56,105 nt of DNA, from positions 1 through 56,105 of the forward strand of contig JALONI010000021.1 in NCBI GenBank assembly GCA_025455015.1, given 5' to 3'. Origin of the DNA: Cyclobacteriaceae bacterium. Its GTDB lineage: Bacteria > Bacteroidota > Bacteroidia > Cytophagales > Cyclobacteriaceae. Below the pieces are notes generated by a model, which did not search any database, was not told where the DNA came from, and was given only the letters and a program-made list of their open reading frames with translations. Below are positions 26,429-35,027 of the stretch, in pieces. The first letter of the stretch is position 1. Each line of letters opens with the position of its first letter. The translations under genes and the position numbers were made by a program.

Positions 26429-26881
26429 CTTTTGAAAGAAGAGGATATCAAGGAATTTTCACCAATTGCAGCAGCCAAGCGAACACCTTGCCCTTTTTTA
26501 ATTAAGGGCATCTCTAAAAACTCCATATACCTTTTTCTTTTGGAGAAGGGTGACGGGTTGAGGTCATCAGAGGTAAGGTTTTTTTGAGGTGCCCTTGATA
26601 ATGAATGTTATATTTATAAAGCCAGACCTTTAGTATGCAGAACCCATTATGTAAAACTATCTCCTGTTGATTGTGAAATGGACCCACTAAGAAATGGAGA
26701 AAATAAAGGGCCTGATTTACAACTCGAAGCGTTACAAAAATTTGCAAAATTAGGTAGAGAATTTTCAGGAATTGAATCAGGGTTGAGACTTTTGCCCTAT
26801 GCAGTTGCTGAACAATTTGGAATACGAAGAAGTTTTAAACCAATTTCCCTACCGGCCATATCCATAATTTGGAATGGTTAA
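26429..26881 (+). pseudogene. ykgJ-type cysteine-cluster protein remnant, split by an inserted element
   Basis: The left part reads KEEDIKEFSPIAAAKRTPC then PFL up to 26500. The right part, in the same phase, reads DNECYIYKARPLVCRTHYV from 26597, then SPVDCEMDPL and a helical tail to TAA at 26879-26881. Together they give the CPFL-DNxCxIYxxRPLxCR core of YkgJ (CxxCxxCC-type zinc/iron-chelating) proteins. The upstream cysteine cluster is missing, an in-frame TGA precedes the left part, and a ~93-bp inverted-repeat element separates the halves and carries a further stop. Confidence 0.68.
26504..26596. mobile_element. MITE-like element with 17-bp terminal inverted repeats
   Basis: The left end AAGGGCATCTCTAAAAA (26504-26520) is the reverse complement of the right end (26580-26596) except at two positions. 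The interior is too short to code for a transposase. The element falls precisely between CPFL and DNEC of the ykgJ remnant, which marks it as an insertion. A target-site duplication is not clear. Confidence 0.6.
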
Positions 26882-26989
26882 ATCACAACCGGATGGTCAC
26901 CATGTCTGGTCTTTAACTGCGTGTTGAGATAGAATGAGATATTCATTTTAATGGCAAGAATAGTGGCAAGAAATCCTGTTAATGCAGAT
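26882..26989. other. AT-rich non-coding end of the tRNA-Leu element
   Basis: No gene seen. It contains the right candidate arm site (26952-26969) and leads directly into the right direct repeat. Confidence 0.4.
26952..26969 (+). repeat. Candidate integrase arm-type site, right end
   Basis: The structure TGGCAA-N6-TGGCAA, identical to 25251-25268 except for two A/G changes, in the same orientation, 21 bases inside the right direct repeat. Confidence 0.4.
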
Positions 26990-27088
26990 TTTCACCGATG
27001 CCACCTGAAATCAAATGAAAAAAGGCTGGATTACAGCCTGTTTTAAAGGGTTATCATGGATGATAACCTGCATGTACCCGGGACGGGA
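26990..27088. repeat. Right copy of the direct repeat, overlapping tRNA-Leu
   Basis: Partner of 25099-25196. Its last 14 bases (27075-27088) are the 3' end of the intact tRNA-Leu gene. Contains the palindrome GGTTATCAT-N2-ATGATAACC at 27049-27068. Confidence 0.85.
27018..27039 (-). terminator. Intrinsic terminator of tRNA-Leu
   Basis: On the minus strand AGGCTG-N5-CAGCCT is followed by six T residues, 36 bases beyond the tRNA 3' end. The copy in the left repeat (25126-25147) is now an orphan. Confidence 0.75.
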
Positions 27089-27160
27089 ATTGAACCCGTA
27101 CAGCTATTACTAGCCACAGGATTTTAAGTCCTGCGTGTCTACCAGTTCCACCACCCGGGC
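27075..27160 (-). tRNA. tRNA-Leu(UAA)
   Basis: An 86-nt class II tRNA read by folding the minus strand: acceptor stem GCCCGGG/CCCGGGT (with one G-U pair), D-arm with GGTGGAACTGGTAGACAC, anticodon stem CAGGA/TCCTG, loop CTTAAAA with anticodon UAA (27124-27126), long variable arm, and T-arm GGGTTCAATTCCC. The discriminator is A; a full CCA is not encoded. Its 3' end is the integration site of the adjacent element. Confidence 0.96.
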
Positions 27161-27643
<483 letters not shown>

Positions 27644-27859
27644 TTAACGGACATTCAAAGCCTGAACCATAACCATTCAAGATTTTGAAGCCCTGGCCCC
27701 TACTTAAAAGGGACTGCAAATTTAATGCTGACTTCATAATTTCCAAATACCTGCCGCCAAATTCATTCATGGCAACATTCGGCCATTCGAAGGGCCGCAG
27801 GGCCGCCTTTGTCGGCTTCGGCACGACATTTGAGCTCTCGGCAGCAAACCCTAAATTCC

Positions 27860-28552
27860 ATGAAAAACCTCCTTGTTCCTGCCATCGCGTGTCTGCTTGG
27901 CCTATCGCTGTTCTCCTGCCAAACGGAAGACAGCGCCTCGGTGAACCAAGACCGCATATTTACTACGTATGAACTCTATTATGACGCCAACACCGGCAAA
28001 ACAACCGCCCGGGCTACGTTCCGGTTTGGCAGTGCCGTGGGCACCAACCTGGAACTCAGTTCCCCGGCCGAGGCCCGTTTTGATAATGACGTCTTGAGCT
28101 TTAACGCCATCATTGGTGCCTACGAAAAGGAATACACCGGCTTCCGAACCCAGGGCACCTTCCGCTACACCAACAACGATAACGAGACCTTTACCAATCA
28201 GGTGGGCGTGCTAAAACCCATCGCCTTCCCCGCTGATTTCCCCACGTCCATTTCAAGGGCCAACGCCTTTACGATTACGTGGGTGGGCGATGCCCTGGCC
28301 ACGGGCGAACGGGTGGACGTAGTACTGACGAGCGCGGGCTCTTCCCCGTTGGTCAGGATTTTTACCCAGGCACAACCTGCGGCCACCGCCATCGTGCTGG
28401 GTGCCGATCAGCTTGGCCAATTCCCTGCGGGCGCTGCCGTTACGGTGGCCATGTACCGCTATCGGGTGACGGACTTGGCACAAAAACCGGAAGCCGGTGG
28501 GTTCTTCTCAGGCCGCCATCAGCCGGCTAACGAGGGTCTCGTGCTCAACTAG
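27860..28552 (+). CDS. Hypothetical lipoprotein
   Basis: A 230-residue protein starting at ATG 27860, with a lipoprotein signal ending LFSCQTED (Cys20). The rest is a beta-rich domain with no recognised family (FTTYELYYDANTGKTTARAT, RTQGTFRYTNNDNETFTNQV). The frame continues 51 bases upstream but lacks a signal there. Followed by a bidirectional terminator and a convergent desaturase. Confidence 0.78.
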   Translation: MKNLLVPAIACLLGLSLFSCQTEDSASVNQDRIFTTYELYYDANTGKTTARATFRFGSAVGTNLELSSPAEARFDNDVLSFNAIIGAYEKEYTGFRTQGTFRYTNNDNETFTNQVGVLKPIAFPADFPTSISRANAFTITWVGDALATGERVDVVLTSAGSSPLVRIFTQAQPAATAIVLGADQLGQFPAGAAVTVAMYRYRVTDLAQKPEAGGFFSGRHQPANEGLVLN

Positions 28553-28583
28553 GATTTCTTAGCGATTGACTCCATAAAAAAGC

Positions 28584-28604
28584 CGCTGGTCCAAGAGACC
28601 AGCG
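28584..28604. terminator. Bidirectional intrinsic terminator
   Basis: Stem CGCTGGTC/GACCAGCG with a 5-base loop, flanked by AAAAAA on the left and TTTTTT on the right, between the lipoprotein and the convergent desaturase. Confidence 0.85.
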
Positions 28605-28610
28605 ACTTTT

Positions 28611-29540
28611 TTATGCCGCGCTTTCAAGTTCCATCTTTTTGCGCAGCTCCTTGGCCTCGTCCTTGTTTTTTGAATACTTAATGTGCTTGGGCACCTCTTT
28701 CAAATCCCAGATCAGGCCTATGGCTTGAAATCCGCGCAACACATAATAGGTGATGTCGATCTCCCACCAGAAAAAGCCCTGCCGCCCGGCTGTTTCATAA
28801 TAGTGGTGGTTGTTGTGCCACCCTTCGCCCAAGGTGAGCAATGCGAGCCACAAGCTGTTGCGGCTTTCATCGTGCGATTCATAGCGCTGAGTGCCAAACT
28901 TGTGCATGATGCTGTTGATGGAAAAAGTGCCATGGTACAAGAGCACGGTGCTCAAAAAGAAACCGATCAATAAGGTAGAAAGGCCGTGGTGGGTGAACAT
29001 CAACCACACGCTGCCCCCGTTGACGTACGCCCCCAGGGCTGTGATGGTCAGCGCCAAAAGCGTGGGTGCCACCAGGTAGTGCTTGTTCAGCCACACCAAC
29101 TCCGGGTACTTAGCGTAGTCGCCAATGGTCTTGTAGTCCGTTTCTTTGAAGTCGGGGCCCACAATCCAGCCGATGTGCGAATACCAAAACCCATAGATTT
29201 TCATCGAATGCGGGTCGGCCGGGGTATCGCTGTGGCGATGATGATGCCGGTGGTGGGCGGCCCACCACAGTGCGCCTTTTTGGGCTGATGTTTGCGCCAT
29301 AAAGGCAATCACAAACTGAAACCAGCGCGAGGTCTTGTACGACTTGTGTGCAAAGTAGCGGTGGTAGCCGCCCGTGACCCAAAACATGCGGATAATATAG
29401 AGGGCCACGCAAACAAGCCAGTCAAAAAGAGTGGCCCCCGTCCACAGGGCGGCCAACGGAATCAAATGCACGATCAAAAACGCGATCTCCTGCCGGAGAA
29501 TCGGTTTACGTCTTGCTTCGGGTGTGAGCGATGCTTCCAT
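28611..29540 (-). CDS. Membrane acyl-CoA/acyl-lipid desaturase (delta-9 type)
   Basis: A 309-residue integral membrane diiron desaturase that introduces a double bond in fatty acyl chains. The three His boxes are visible: HRYFAH, HHRHHH (with HSDTPADPHS following) and the late HNNHH in EGWHNNHHYYETAGRQG. Four hydrophobic helices surround them. The long spacing and EGWHNNHH form are typical of stearoyl-CoA-type delta-9 desaturases. The ATG at 29540 is preferred over a TTG-like upstream extension. A GACCTTTG element lies 19 bases upstream. Confidence 0.94.
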   Translation of the reverse strand: MEASLTPEARRKPILRQEIAFLIVHLIPLAALWTGATLFDWLVCVALYIIRMFWVTGGYHRYFAHKSYKTSRWFQFVIAFMAQTSAQKGALWWAAHHRHHHRHSDTPADPHSMKIYGFWYSHIGWIVGPDFKETDYKTIGDYAKYPELVWLNKHYLVAPTLLALTITALGAYVNGGSVWLMFTHHGLSTLLIGFFLSTVLLYHGTFSINSIMHKFGTQRYESHDESRNSLWLALLTLGEGWHNNHHYYETAGRQGFFWWEIDITYYVLRGFQAIGLIWDLKEVPKHIKYSKNKDEAKELRKKMELESAA

Positions 29541-29558
29541 GATTAAAAGGTACCAACG

Positions 29559-29566
29559 CAAAGGTC
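29559..29566 (-). promoter_or_regulatory. -7 promoter-like element (GACCTTTG) before the desaturase
   Basis: Seven of eight bases match TAnnTTTG in its constrained positions apart from the first T; it lies 19 bases upstream of the desaturase start on the minus strand. Confidence 0.38.
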
Positions 29567-29675
29567 GGGGTAAAAATTCAAACGGCTGTTATCACCCGGT
29601 TATTTTACCCCGCGCGCATGCAAACAGTTGTTAGTGTGCGTTAAAGAAATCTGCGTCAAAATCAACTTTTTCACC

Positions 29676-29683
29676 GACCTTTG
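29676..29683 (+). promoter_or_regulatory. -7 promoter-like element (GACCTTTG) before the sigma-factor gene
   Basis: Same octamer as at the divergent desaturase promoter. It overlaps an in-frame TTG codon at 29681, which argues that the sigma factor starts downstream, at the GTG at 29705. Confidence 0.4.
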
Positions 29684-29704
29684 TACCCATTGTTTTATTT
29701 GCCC

Positions 29705-30325
29705 GTGACACACGCTCAAACCATTACGCTCTACCAGCCGATGTTGCAGACCATCGCCTATAATTTTGTGCGGTGCAAGCACGATGCGGAAGACATCGTT
29801 CAGGAAACGTTTGCCAAGTGGCTCACCATCGATCATCAAAAAATTGAGAACACGAAGGCCTATTTGATCAAGGCGGTAACCAACAACTGCCTGACCCACC
29901 TCCAGTCGTTGCGCAAAAAGAAAGAGCAGTATTTTGATTCAATTAACATGGGGCAGCTTTTTGCCAAGTTCAAAGAAACCAACCTGGCGCATTTGGATTT
30001 GGACGTGAATCTGCAAGCGGCCTTTAAGCTGTTGCACACCAAGTTGGAGCCGCTGGAGCGCGCGGTATACGTGCTGAAAGAGGGATTTGATTTTGACTAC
30101 GAAGAGTTGCAACAAACGCTCAACAAAAAGAAGGAGCATTGCCGCCAGTTGCTGTCGCGGGCGCGCAAAAAGATGAACGAAGAAACCCGGAAGTTGCATT
30201 TTGACATGCCCGATGCCTCCCACATGCTGAAATCGTTTCGGCAAGCATGCGATTTTGGCCAGGCGGCCGACTACATCCAAGCGGTGAAAAACGACATTCA
30301 GACCGCGCTGAAAAAGAAATTCTAA
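29705..30325 (+). CDS. Sigma-70 family (ECF-like) RNA polymerase sigma factor
   Basis: A 206-residue protein. Region 2 is seen in MLQTIAYNFVRCKHDAEDIV and QETFAKWL; region 4 in LEPLERAVYVLKEGFDFDYEE and LQQTLNKKKEHCRQLLSRAR. A helical C-terminal tail (RQACDFGQAADYIQAVKND) extends beyond a minimal ECF factor. The start is taken as GTG at 29705; a TTG at 29681 is in frame but lies within a promoter-like octamer. No anti-sigma gene adjoins it. It is flanked by two desaturase genes, which may be its targets (inference). Confidence 0.88.
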   Translation: MTHAQTITLYQPMLQTIAYNFVRCKHDAEDIVQETFAKWLTIDHQKIENTKAYLIKAVTNNCLTHLQSLRKKKEQYFDSINMGQLFAKFKETNLAHLDLDVNLQAAFKLLHTKLEPLERAVYVLKEGFDFDYEELQQTLNKKKEHCRQLLSRARKKMNEETRKLHFDMPDASHMLKSFRQACDFGQAADYIQAVKNDIQTALKKKF

Positions 30326-30451
30326 TTTTTTCCTGTTTTCTGTCACAAAAACTTCCCGGCCCAGTCTTGCAGGGTGAGGGCGGGAAGTTTCCGTTCGGTC
30401 AATCCTTCGGAACAGCCGGCCCGAGTTTCACATTTAACTTTTGTAACAGCT

Positions 30452-31222
30452 ATGTGGGTTATCCTTGGCTTTTTTGTGGCGCATTGGTATTTGTCGCTAT
30501 TCTTTCAAACGTTTTTTCTCCATCGTTATGCCTCGCACAAGGCGTTTACGATGAACAAAACCACCGAAAAGATCTTTTTTGTGCTGACGTGGATTTTTCA
30601 GGGCTCCAACTACCTGAGTCCGTACGGCTATGGGGTCATGCACCGCATGCACCACGCGTTCGCGGATACGGAAAACGACCCGCATTCGCCCACCTACGAT
30701 GAGACCATCTGGAACATGATGTGGAAAACCAAAACCATCTATTCGGACATCGCCAGCAAACGCGTCATACCGGACTCGCGTTTTACGGAGGGCGTGCCTC
30801 AGTGGGAGGCCTTTGACAAAATCGCACGCTCCTGGCCGTCACGGCTTTTTTGGGGAGCGCTGTATGTGTTGGTGTATTGGCAGTTTGCCACCGTGTGGTG
30901 GCTGTGGCTGTTGTTGCCGCTCCAATTTTTGATGAGCCCGATCCACGGAGCCATCATCAACTGGTTTGCCCACAAGTACGGCTATCGCAACTTTGACGTG
31001 CGCGATACGTCCAAAAATTTCCTGCCGGTGGATTTCTTGATGATGGGCGAGAGCTATCATAACAACCACCATAAGCATGGCTCGCGGGCCAACTTTGGTG
31101 GCATTCGCTGGCACGAGATCGACCCCACCTACCAAGTTATCCGGTTGCTGAATAAACTCGGCATCATCACCTTGGCCAGACAGCGGGAGGTGCACCTGGA
31201 AGAGGTAAAAAAAGCGGCCTAA
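30452..31222 (+). CDS. Membrane fatty-acid desaturase (second type)
   Basis: A 256-residue diiron membrane desaturase, shorter than its neighbour. His boxes: HRYASH (24-29), HRMHHAFAD (64-72) and SYHNNHHKHG near residue 208-217. Membrane helices lie at about 2-22, 40-55 and 133-165. The start at ATG 30452 opens directly on a membrane helix; the frame is open 78 bases upstream without conserved features. The regiospecificity cannot be told. Ends 46 bases before the convergent serine hydrolase, with a terminator between. Confidence 0.93.
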   Translation: MWVILGFFVAHWYLSLFFQTFFLHRYASHKAFTMNKTTEKIFFVLTWIFQGSNYLSPYGYGVMHRMHHAFADTENDPHSPTYDETIWNMMWKTKTIYSDIASKRVIPDSRFTEGVPQWEAFDKIARSWPSRLFWGALYVLVYWQFATVWWLWLLLPLQFLMSPIHGAIINWFAHKYGYRNFDVRDTSKNFLPVDFLMMGESYHNNHHKHGSRANFGGIRWHEIDPTYQVIRLLNKLGIITLARQREVHLEEVKKAA

Positions 31223-31242
31223 CCCTCTATTTGACTTTCCTG

Positions 31243-31268
31243 AAAAGCCACCGGAACCGGTGGCTTTT
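31243..31268. terminator. Bidirectional intrinsic terminator
   Basis: A perfect 12-bp stem (AAAAGCCACCGG/CCGGTGGCTTTT) with a 2-base loop and a T-run on the plus side, between convergent genes. The minus-strand gene's stop lies at its edge. Confidence 0.85.
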
Positions 31269-32651
31269 TTATTGGCCGATGCTCAGCCGCTCCAGGTGTG
31301 CCATGCCCAACCGCGTGGCGATGTCGTTGGATTCGTTAGAGAGGACAAACACGCCCGATTGTGCCCCCTCGATCCAACCCAGAAAGGCATTAAAGCCACC
31401 TGTTTGCCCATTGTGCCAATGCGCTGTTTTTGCCCCCATGGGTTGCGTGACCCAAAACGTGCCGAGTTCCTGTTGCTTCTTCCATTGCGTGGCCACTGAG
31501 GCGGTAACGGCCTTACCCAAAACCGACTGATCGGGTTGCAGCAGAAATGCCAGCAGTGTTTTCATGCCGCTGGCGGAGGCATCAATCCCCCCGGCACCCA
31601 CCAGCGCATCGGTAAATTCCCAGTTGGCTTGTGCCTGATCAAACTGATTATAACCTGTGGCCCACGCTTCGCTGGGTGGAAGCACGCCTAACCCGCTGAC
31701 CCGCAAGGGCGACACTATATACTGCTGCACCAACTGCGCATAGCTTTTGCCGGAAACACGCGTAAGCACATAGCCGAGCAGCCCCGCACCCAGGTTGGAA
31801 TATTCACTCTGCATGCCGAGCTCACAGTCCAGCGCTAGCGTGGGCAAATAACGCAACAGATTTTCGGGGGTATAATAGCGATAAGGGTTGTCAAACCCCT
31901 TCATGGTAGAGGCCAGATCGGCCGGCAGGCGCGGCAGGCAGGACGTGTGGGTAACCAAATGCCGAAGGATAATCGGCTGGCCGCGCACCAGGGGCAGTTG
32001 TGCTTCCCGCGGCAAGAACTGGTTCACGGGATCCGACAACGCGAGTTTACCCTCCACAATCATAGCTTGCAGCATCAATCCTGTGATGGGCTTGCTGATG
32101 GAGCCAATTTCGAAAATGGTGTTTTCGTCCGGAGCCACGGGCTTGCCTTTCTCTATTTTGCCCCAATAGGCCACGTCATAGACACCCTGGCGATAGACAC
32201 CGATGACCAGCCCTTTGCTGCGGGCATCGCCCTTCCACGCTTCCACCATCCTGGAAATGCGTTGGTCTGCTTCGGCTGTGTTTGCGGAGGGTACCGACTC
32301 CGGTCGGATGAAGAGCGTGCTGGCCAAACCCTGGTCATCCACGACCACGGTAAGGGCATACGTCTGCCGCTCGCCAATCAGGAAATACTTTCGCTGTGCT
32401 CCATTTTCCGTGGCGAGGCGATAGTGGGTAACCCGTCCGCTGGTTTGCTGCACGGAGCGAAAAATCGACACGAAGGCATCGCGTGTCACCTTCTGTTGAA
32501 ACCCGGGTGCGGTTTGCGCATAGATTTGCTCAAACTGACTTTCGTTGTAGTGGGCCACCAACCGATCCACGAAAAGTTCGTACCGGTCGGGCTGCGCCCA
32601 CACGCAGACACTCGTCAAAACCATGAACCAAACCAAGGCATGCTGTTTCAT
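31269..32651 (-). CDS. Exported serine hydrolase, beta-lactamase/DD-peptidase fold
   Basis: A 460-residue exported protein (signal peptide 1-19). Residues about 22-115 form a DUF3887-like domain (FVDRLVAHYNESQFEQIY). The catalytic domain has SxxK at Ser184-Lys187 (in EIGSISKPITG), YxN at Tyr284-Asn286 (EYSNLGAG) and an HNGQTGG motif near residue 425, the equivalent of KTG in class C-like enzymes. It probably acts on peptidoglycan-like or ester substrates in the periplasm. True beta-lactamase activity cannot be concluded. Confidence 0.9.
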   Translation of the reverse strand: MKQHALVWFMVLTSVCVWAQPDRYELFVDRLVAHYNESQFEQIYAQTAPGFQQKVTRDAFVSIFRSVQQTSGRVTHYRLATENGAQRKYFLIGERQTYALTVVVDDQGLASTLFIRPESVPSANTAEADQRISRMVEAWKGDARSKGLVIGVYRQGVYDVAYWGKIEKGKPVAPDENTIFEIGSISKPITGLMLQAMIVEGKLALSDPVNQFLPREAQLPLVRGQPIILRHLVTHTSCLPRLPADLASTMKGFDNPYRYYTPENLLRYLPTLALDCELGMQSEYSNLGAGLLGYVLTRVSGKSYAQLVQQYIVSPLRVSGLGVLPPSEAWATGYNQFDQAQANWEFTDALVGAGGIDASASGMKTLLAFLLQPDQSVLGKAVTASVATQWKKQQELGTFWVTQPMGAKTAHWHNGQTGGFNAFLGWIEGAQSGVFVLSNESNDIATRLGMAHLERLSIGQ

Positions 32652-32690
32652 ACGCTAAATATAGCCGATCAGCTCCACATCAAAGTTTTG

Positions 32691-32698
32691 TATCTTTG
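32691..32698 (+). promoter_or_regulatory. -7 promoter element (TATCTTTG) before the RNA helicase
   Basis: A perfect TAnnTTTG octamer, 31 bases before the TTG start of the helicase and just after the divergent serine hydrolase start. Confidence 0.52.
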
Positions 32699-32729
32699 TG
32701 ACATCACTCATTTTTAACACGCTCTTTTT

Positions 32730-33956
32730 TTGACCTTCGCTGACTTTCACTTTGAACCCAAGCTCCAAGACGGACTGGACTCGATGGGCTTCACCAAGCC
32801 AACCCCCATTCAACAACAGGCCATCCCCGTCATTTTACAGGGAAACGATTTGATTGCCTGCGCCCAAACGGGCACGGGCAAAACGGCCGCCTACCTGCTG
32901 CCCATCATGCATCGCATCATGCACACCGACCACCGCCATTTGAATACGCTGGTGATCGTACCCACCCGCGAACTGGCGCAGCAGATCGACCAACAGATTG
33001 AGGGCTTTGGCTATTTCACGGGCGTAAGTTCCATCCCCGTGTATGGCGGGGGCGATGGCGCCACCTGGGACCAGCAGCGCAAGGCCTTGGAACAAGGGGC
33101 CGACATTGTCATTGCCACACCCGGGCGGTTAATTGCCTTGCTGGCGGGTGACACCGTAAACCTTCGCCACTTAAAACATCTGGTGTTGGACGAAGCCGAC
33201 CGCATGCTGGATATGGGCTTCTTTGACGACATCGTACGCATCATCAGCTACCTGCCCAAAGAGCGGCAGACGTTGTTGTTCTCGGCCACTATGCCTCCGA
33301 AGATCCGTCAGTTGGCCAATAAAATCTTGAGTAACCCGGCCGAAATCAACATCGCGATAGCCAAGCCGGCAGCGGGCATACGCCAGGAAGCATTTGTGGT
33401 GTACGACTCGCAAAAGGAAGCCCTGCTGAAGCACATTTTGACGACCTACCCGTGGAAGAGCGCCATTCTTTTTGCCTCCCGAAAGGAAACGGTCAAAAAG
33501 CTGGATGTCTTGTTCCGCAAGAGTAACATTGAGGCGAAAGCCTTTCATTCAGACTTGGAACAGCCCGAGCGCGAAGAGATCATGCGGGCCTTCAAGAACA
33601 AACAACTCCGGCTGCTGATCGGCACCGATGTGCTGTCGCGCGGCATTGACGTGGAGGGCATCAGCATGGTCATCAACTGGGATGTGCCCCCGGACCCGGA
33701 AGATTATGTCCATCGTATCGGCCGTACGGCACGAGCCGAAACCACGGGCACGGCCATCACTTTTATCAACGAGGCCGACCAACGCAAGTTTTTTTCGATC
33801 GAAAGTTTGATTGGCGACACGCTGCCCAAGCTGCCGCTGCCCGAGGCCGTGGGTGCAGGGCCCGAGTACACGCCCGAAGCCAAACGCAAAGACAACACAC
33901 GCTTTAACGGCAAGCGCAACTTTTCAAAAGGAAAACCCTCCGCCCACCGAAGGTAA
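32730..33956 (+). CDS. DEAD-box RNA helicase (RhlE-like)
   Basis: A 408-residue ATP-dependent RNA helicase. Motifs in order: Q-motif FTKPTPIQQQAIP, Walker A AQTGTGKT (45-52), PTRELAQQ, TPGRL, DEAD (154-157), SAT (185-187), and in the second domain LIGTDVLSRGIDVEG and HRIGRTARAE. The short basic tail (NGKRNFSKGKPSAHRR) is typical of RhlE-type proteins in ribosome assembly or RNA decay. The start is TTG at 32730, matching the conserved MTFADF-type N-terminus; no ATG fits better. Confidence 0.95.
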   Translation: MTFADFHFEPKLQDGLDSMGFTKPTPIQQQAIPVILQGNDLIACAQTGTGKTAAYLLPIMHRIMHTDHRHLNTLVIVPTRELAQQIDQQIEGFGYFTGVSSIPVYGGGDGATWDQQRKALEQGADIVIATPGRLIALLAGDTVNLRHLKHLVLDEADRMLDMGFFDDIVRIISYLPKERQTLLFSATMPPKIRQLANKILSNPAEINIAIAKPAAGIRQEAFVVYDSQKEALLKHILTTYPWKSAILFASRKETVKKLDVLFRKSNIEAKAFHSDLEQPEREEIMRAFKNKQLRLLIGTDVLSRGIDVEGISMVINWDVPPDPEDYVHRIGRTARAETTGTAITFINEADQRKFFSIESLIGDTLPKLPLPEAVGAGPEYTPEAKRKDNTRFNGKRNFSKGKPSAHRR

Positions 33957-33965
33957 GAGAGGTTG

Positions 33966-35027
33966 TCATGTTCGTTGGCGAAAGAGCCAAAGCAACACGC
34001 TGGCAACCACCACAGCCGCGGACAAGACCCACGCCCATAGGTTGGAAATGCGCGACTCGGCCTGAAACGAGTAGTCGCGTACCATAAACTTCAACGCGGG
34101 GGGCGACCACATGAGTCTATTGCCGCTGATAGAATCGGCATTGTGTGTTAGTACTTGGCCAGGCATTTCAATGGTATGCCGATAGTGCCCCTCCGAAGCC
34201 CAAAACATAAATTTGAGTTTCGACTCGATTCGCTTCCTTTCTTCCTGGTGGCGGGGTGAGGTGGCTTCTAGTACCACTCCCAAACTATCTGCCAACGCGG
34301 GCAAAAAATCGTCTTCCGTCTCTTTGTTGTTTTTTAACGATTCAAATATTTTATTTTGTTCGCCTCGAAGCTGCTTTCGTTTTTCCTCGGATATATCTGC
34401 CTTCAACAATAAAGCAAAGTACTCGTCAAAATAGCCGCGGCTCGCATACTCGTCATAGATCCGGTCATGAAGGGCATCTAAAAAAAGACTGTCTGCGTGC
34501 GAAATGCTTTTTCCCTCGGCCGGTAGGCCATCAATAAAGGCAAAGTCTTGCTCCGTCAGGTAGTGCTCAACCGGTATGGAAAAGCGGTTGACCGCGTGAT
34601 ACGTATCGGTGTATCGGACATAGGTGTAAAACCAACGAAATCTTTTTTGAAAGGTGCCGGTGATGCGAAAGAGCGAATCGGATGCGCGCCCCAGGCTCCG
34701 ATTAGATGCCGCAGCGGACGCGAACGTTTTTTGGAACACATACCGGAACTTCGGGCGCAGCTCATCGGACGAGTCTGCCTCGGTTGCTTCGGCTTTAATA
34801 GTCGGGCGCGGGTAGACTGTTTCGCGCACAACCGCCCAGCCCGAATCGGGATGAACGCCCAGGTAGCGGGCTGCTGGGTATGGCAGCGAATCGGACGAAA
34901 TCAACGTCAACGTGCGGTCCAACGCCCCGTTGGGATACACTTTTGTGTTCACCTCCATCCGGTGTTCGCAGGAAAACAAAACGAATGCTGCACCCAGCAC
35001 AGTCGCGGTTCTAACGAAGCTGAGCAT
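33966..35027 (-). CDS. Membrane-anchored lipoprotein of a sigma/anti-sigma operon
   Basis: A 353-residue protein with a lipoprotein signal ending VLFSCEHR and a C-terminal helix (about 329-347, LWAWVLSAAVVVASVLLWLF) followed by a basic tail. Start 35027 is chosen because it gives the signal; an earlier in-frame ATG at 35105 would bury it. It overlaps the preceding anti-sigma gene by 17 bases and thus is the third gene of the operon. The central region (KFRYVFQKTF, GTFQKRFRWFYTYVRYTDT) has no recognised family. A role in sensing or envelope stress is inferred from context only. Confidence 0.75.
   Translation of the reverse strand: MLSFVRTATVLGAAFVLFSCEHRMEVNTKVYPNGALDRTLTLISSDSLPYPAARYLGVHPDSGWAVVRETVYPRPTIKAEATEADSSDELRPKFRYVFQKTFASAAASNRSLGRASDSLFRITGTFQKRFRWFYTYVRYTDTYHAVNRFSIPVEHYLTEQDFAFIDGLPAEGKSISHADSLFLDALHDRIYDEYASRGYFDEYFALLLKADISEEKRKQLRGEQNKIFESLKNNKETEDDFLPALADSLGVVLEATSPRHQEERKRIESKLKFMFWASEGHYRHTIEMPGQVLTHNADSISGNRLMWSPPALKFMVRDYSFQAESRISNLWAWVLSAAVVVASVLLWLFRQRT

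Noticed and set aside
27049-27068. Palindrome GGTTATCAT-N2-ATGATAACC as a separate operator
   Set aside because: It is part of the direct repeat and occurs in both copies; no gene is placed to be controlled by it, so it is described with the repeats.
29681-29704. An earlier TTG start for the sigma-factor gene
   Set aside because: The TTG lies within a promoter-like octamer, and region 2 is complete from the GTG at 29705.
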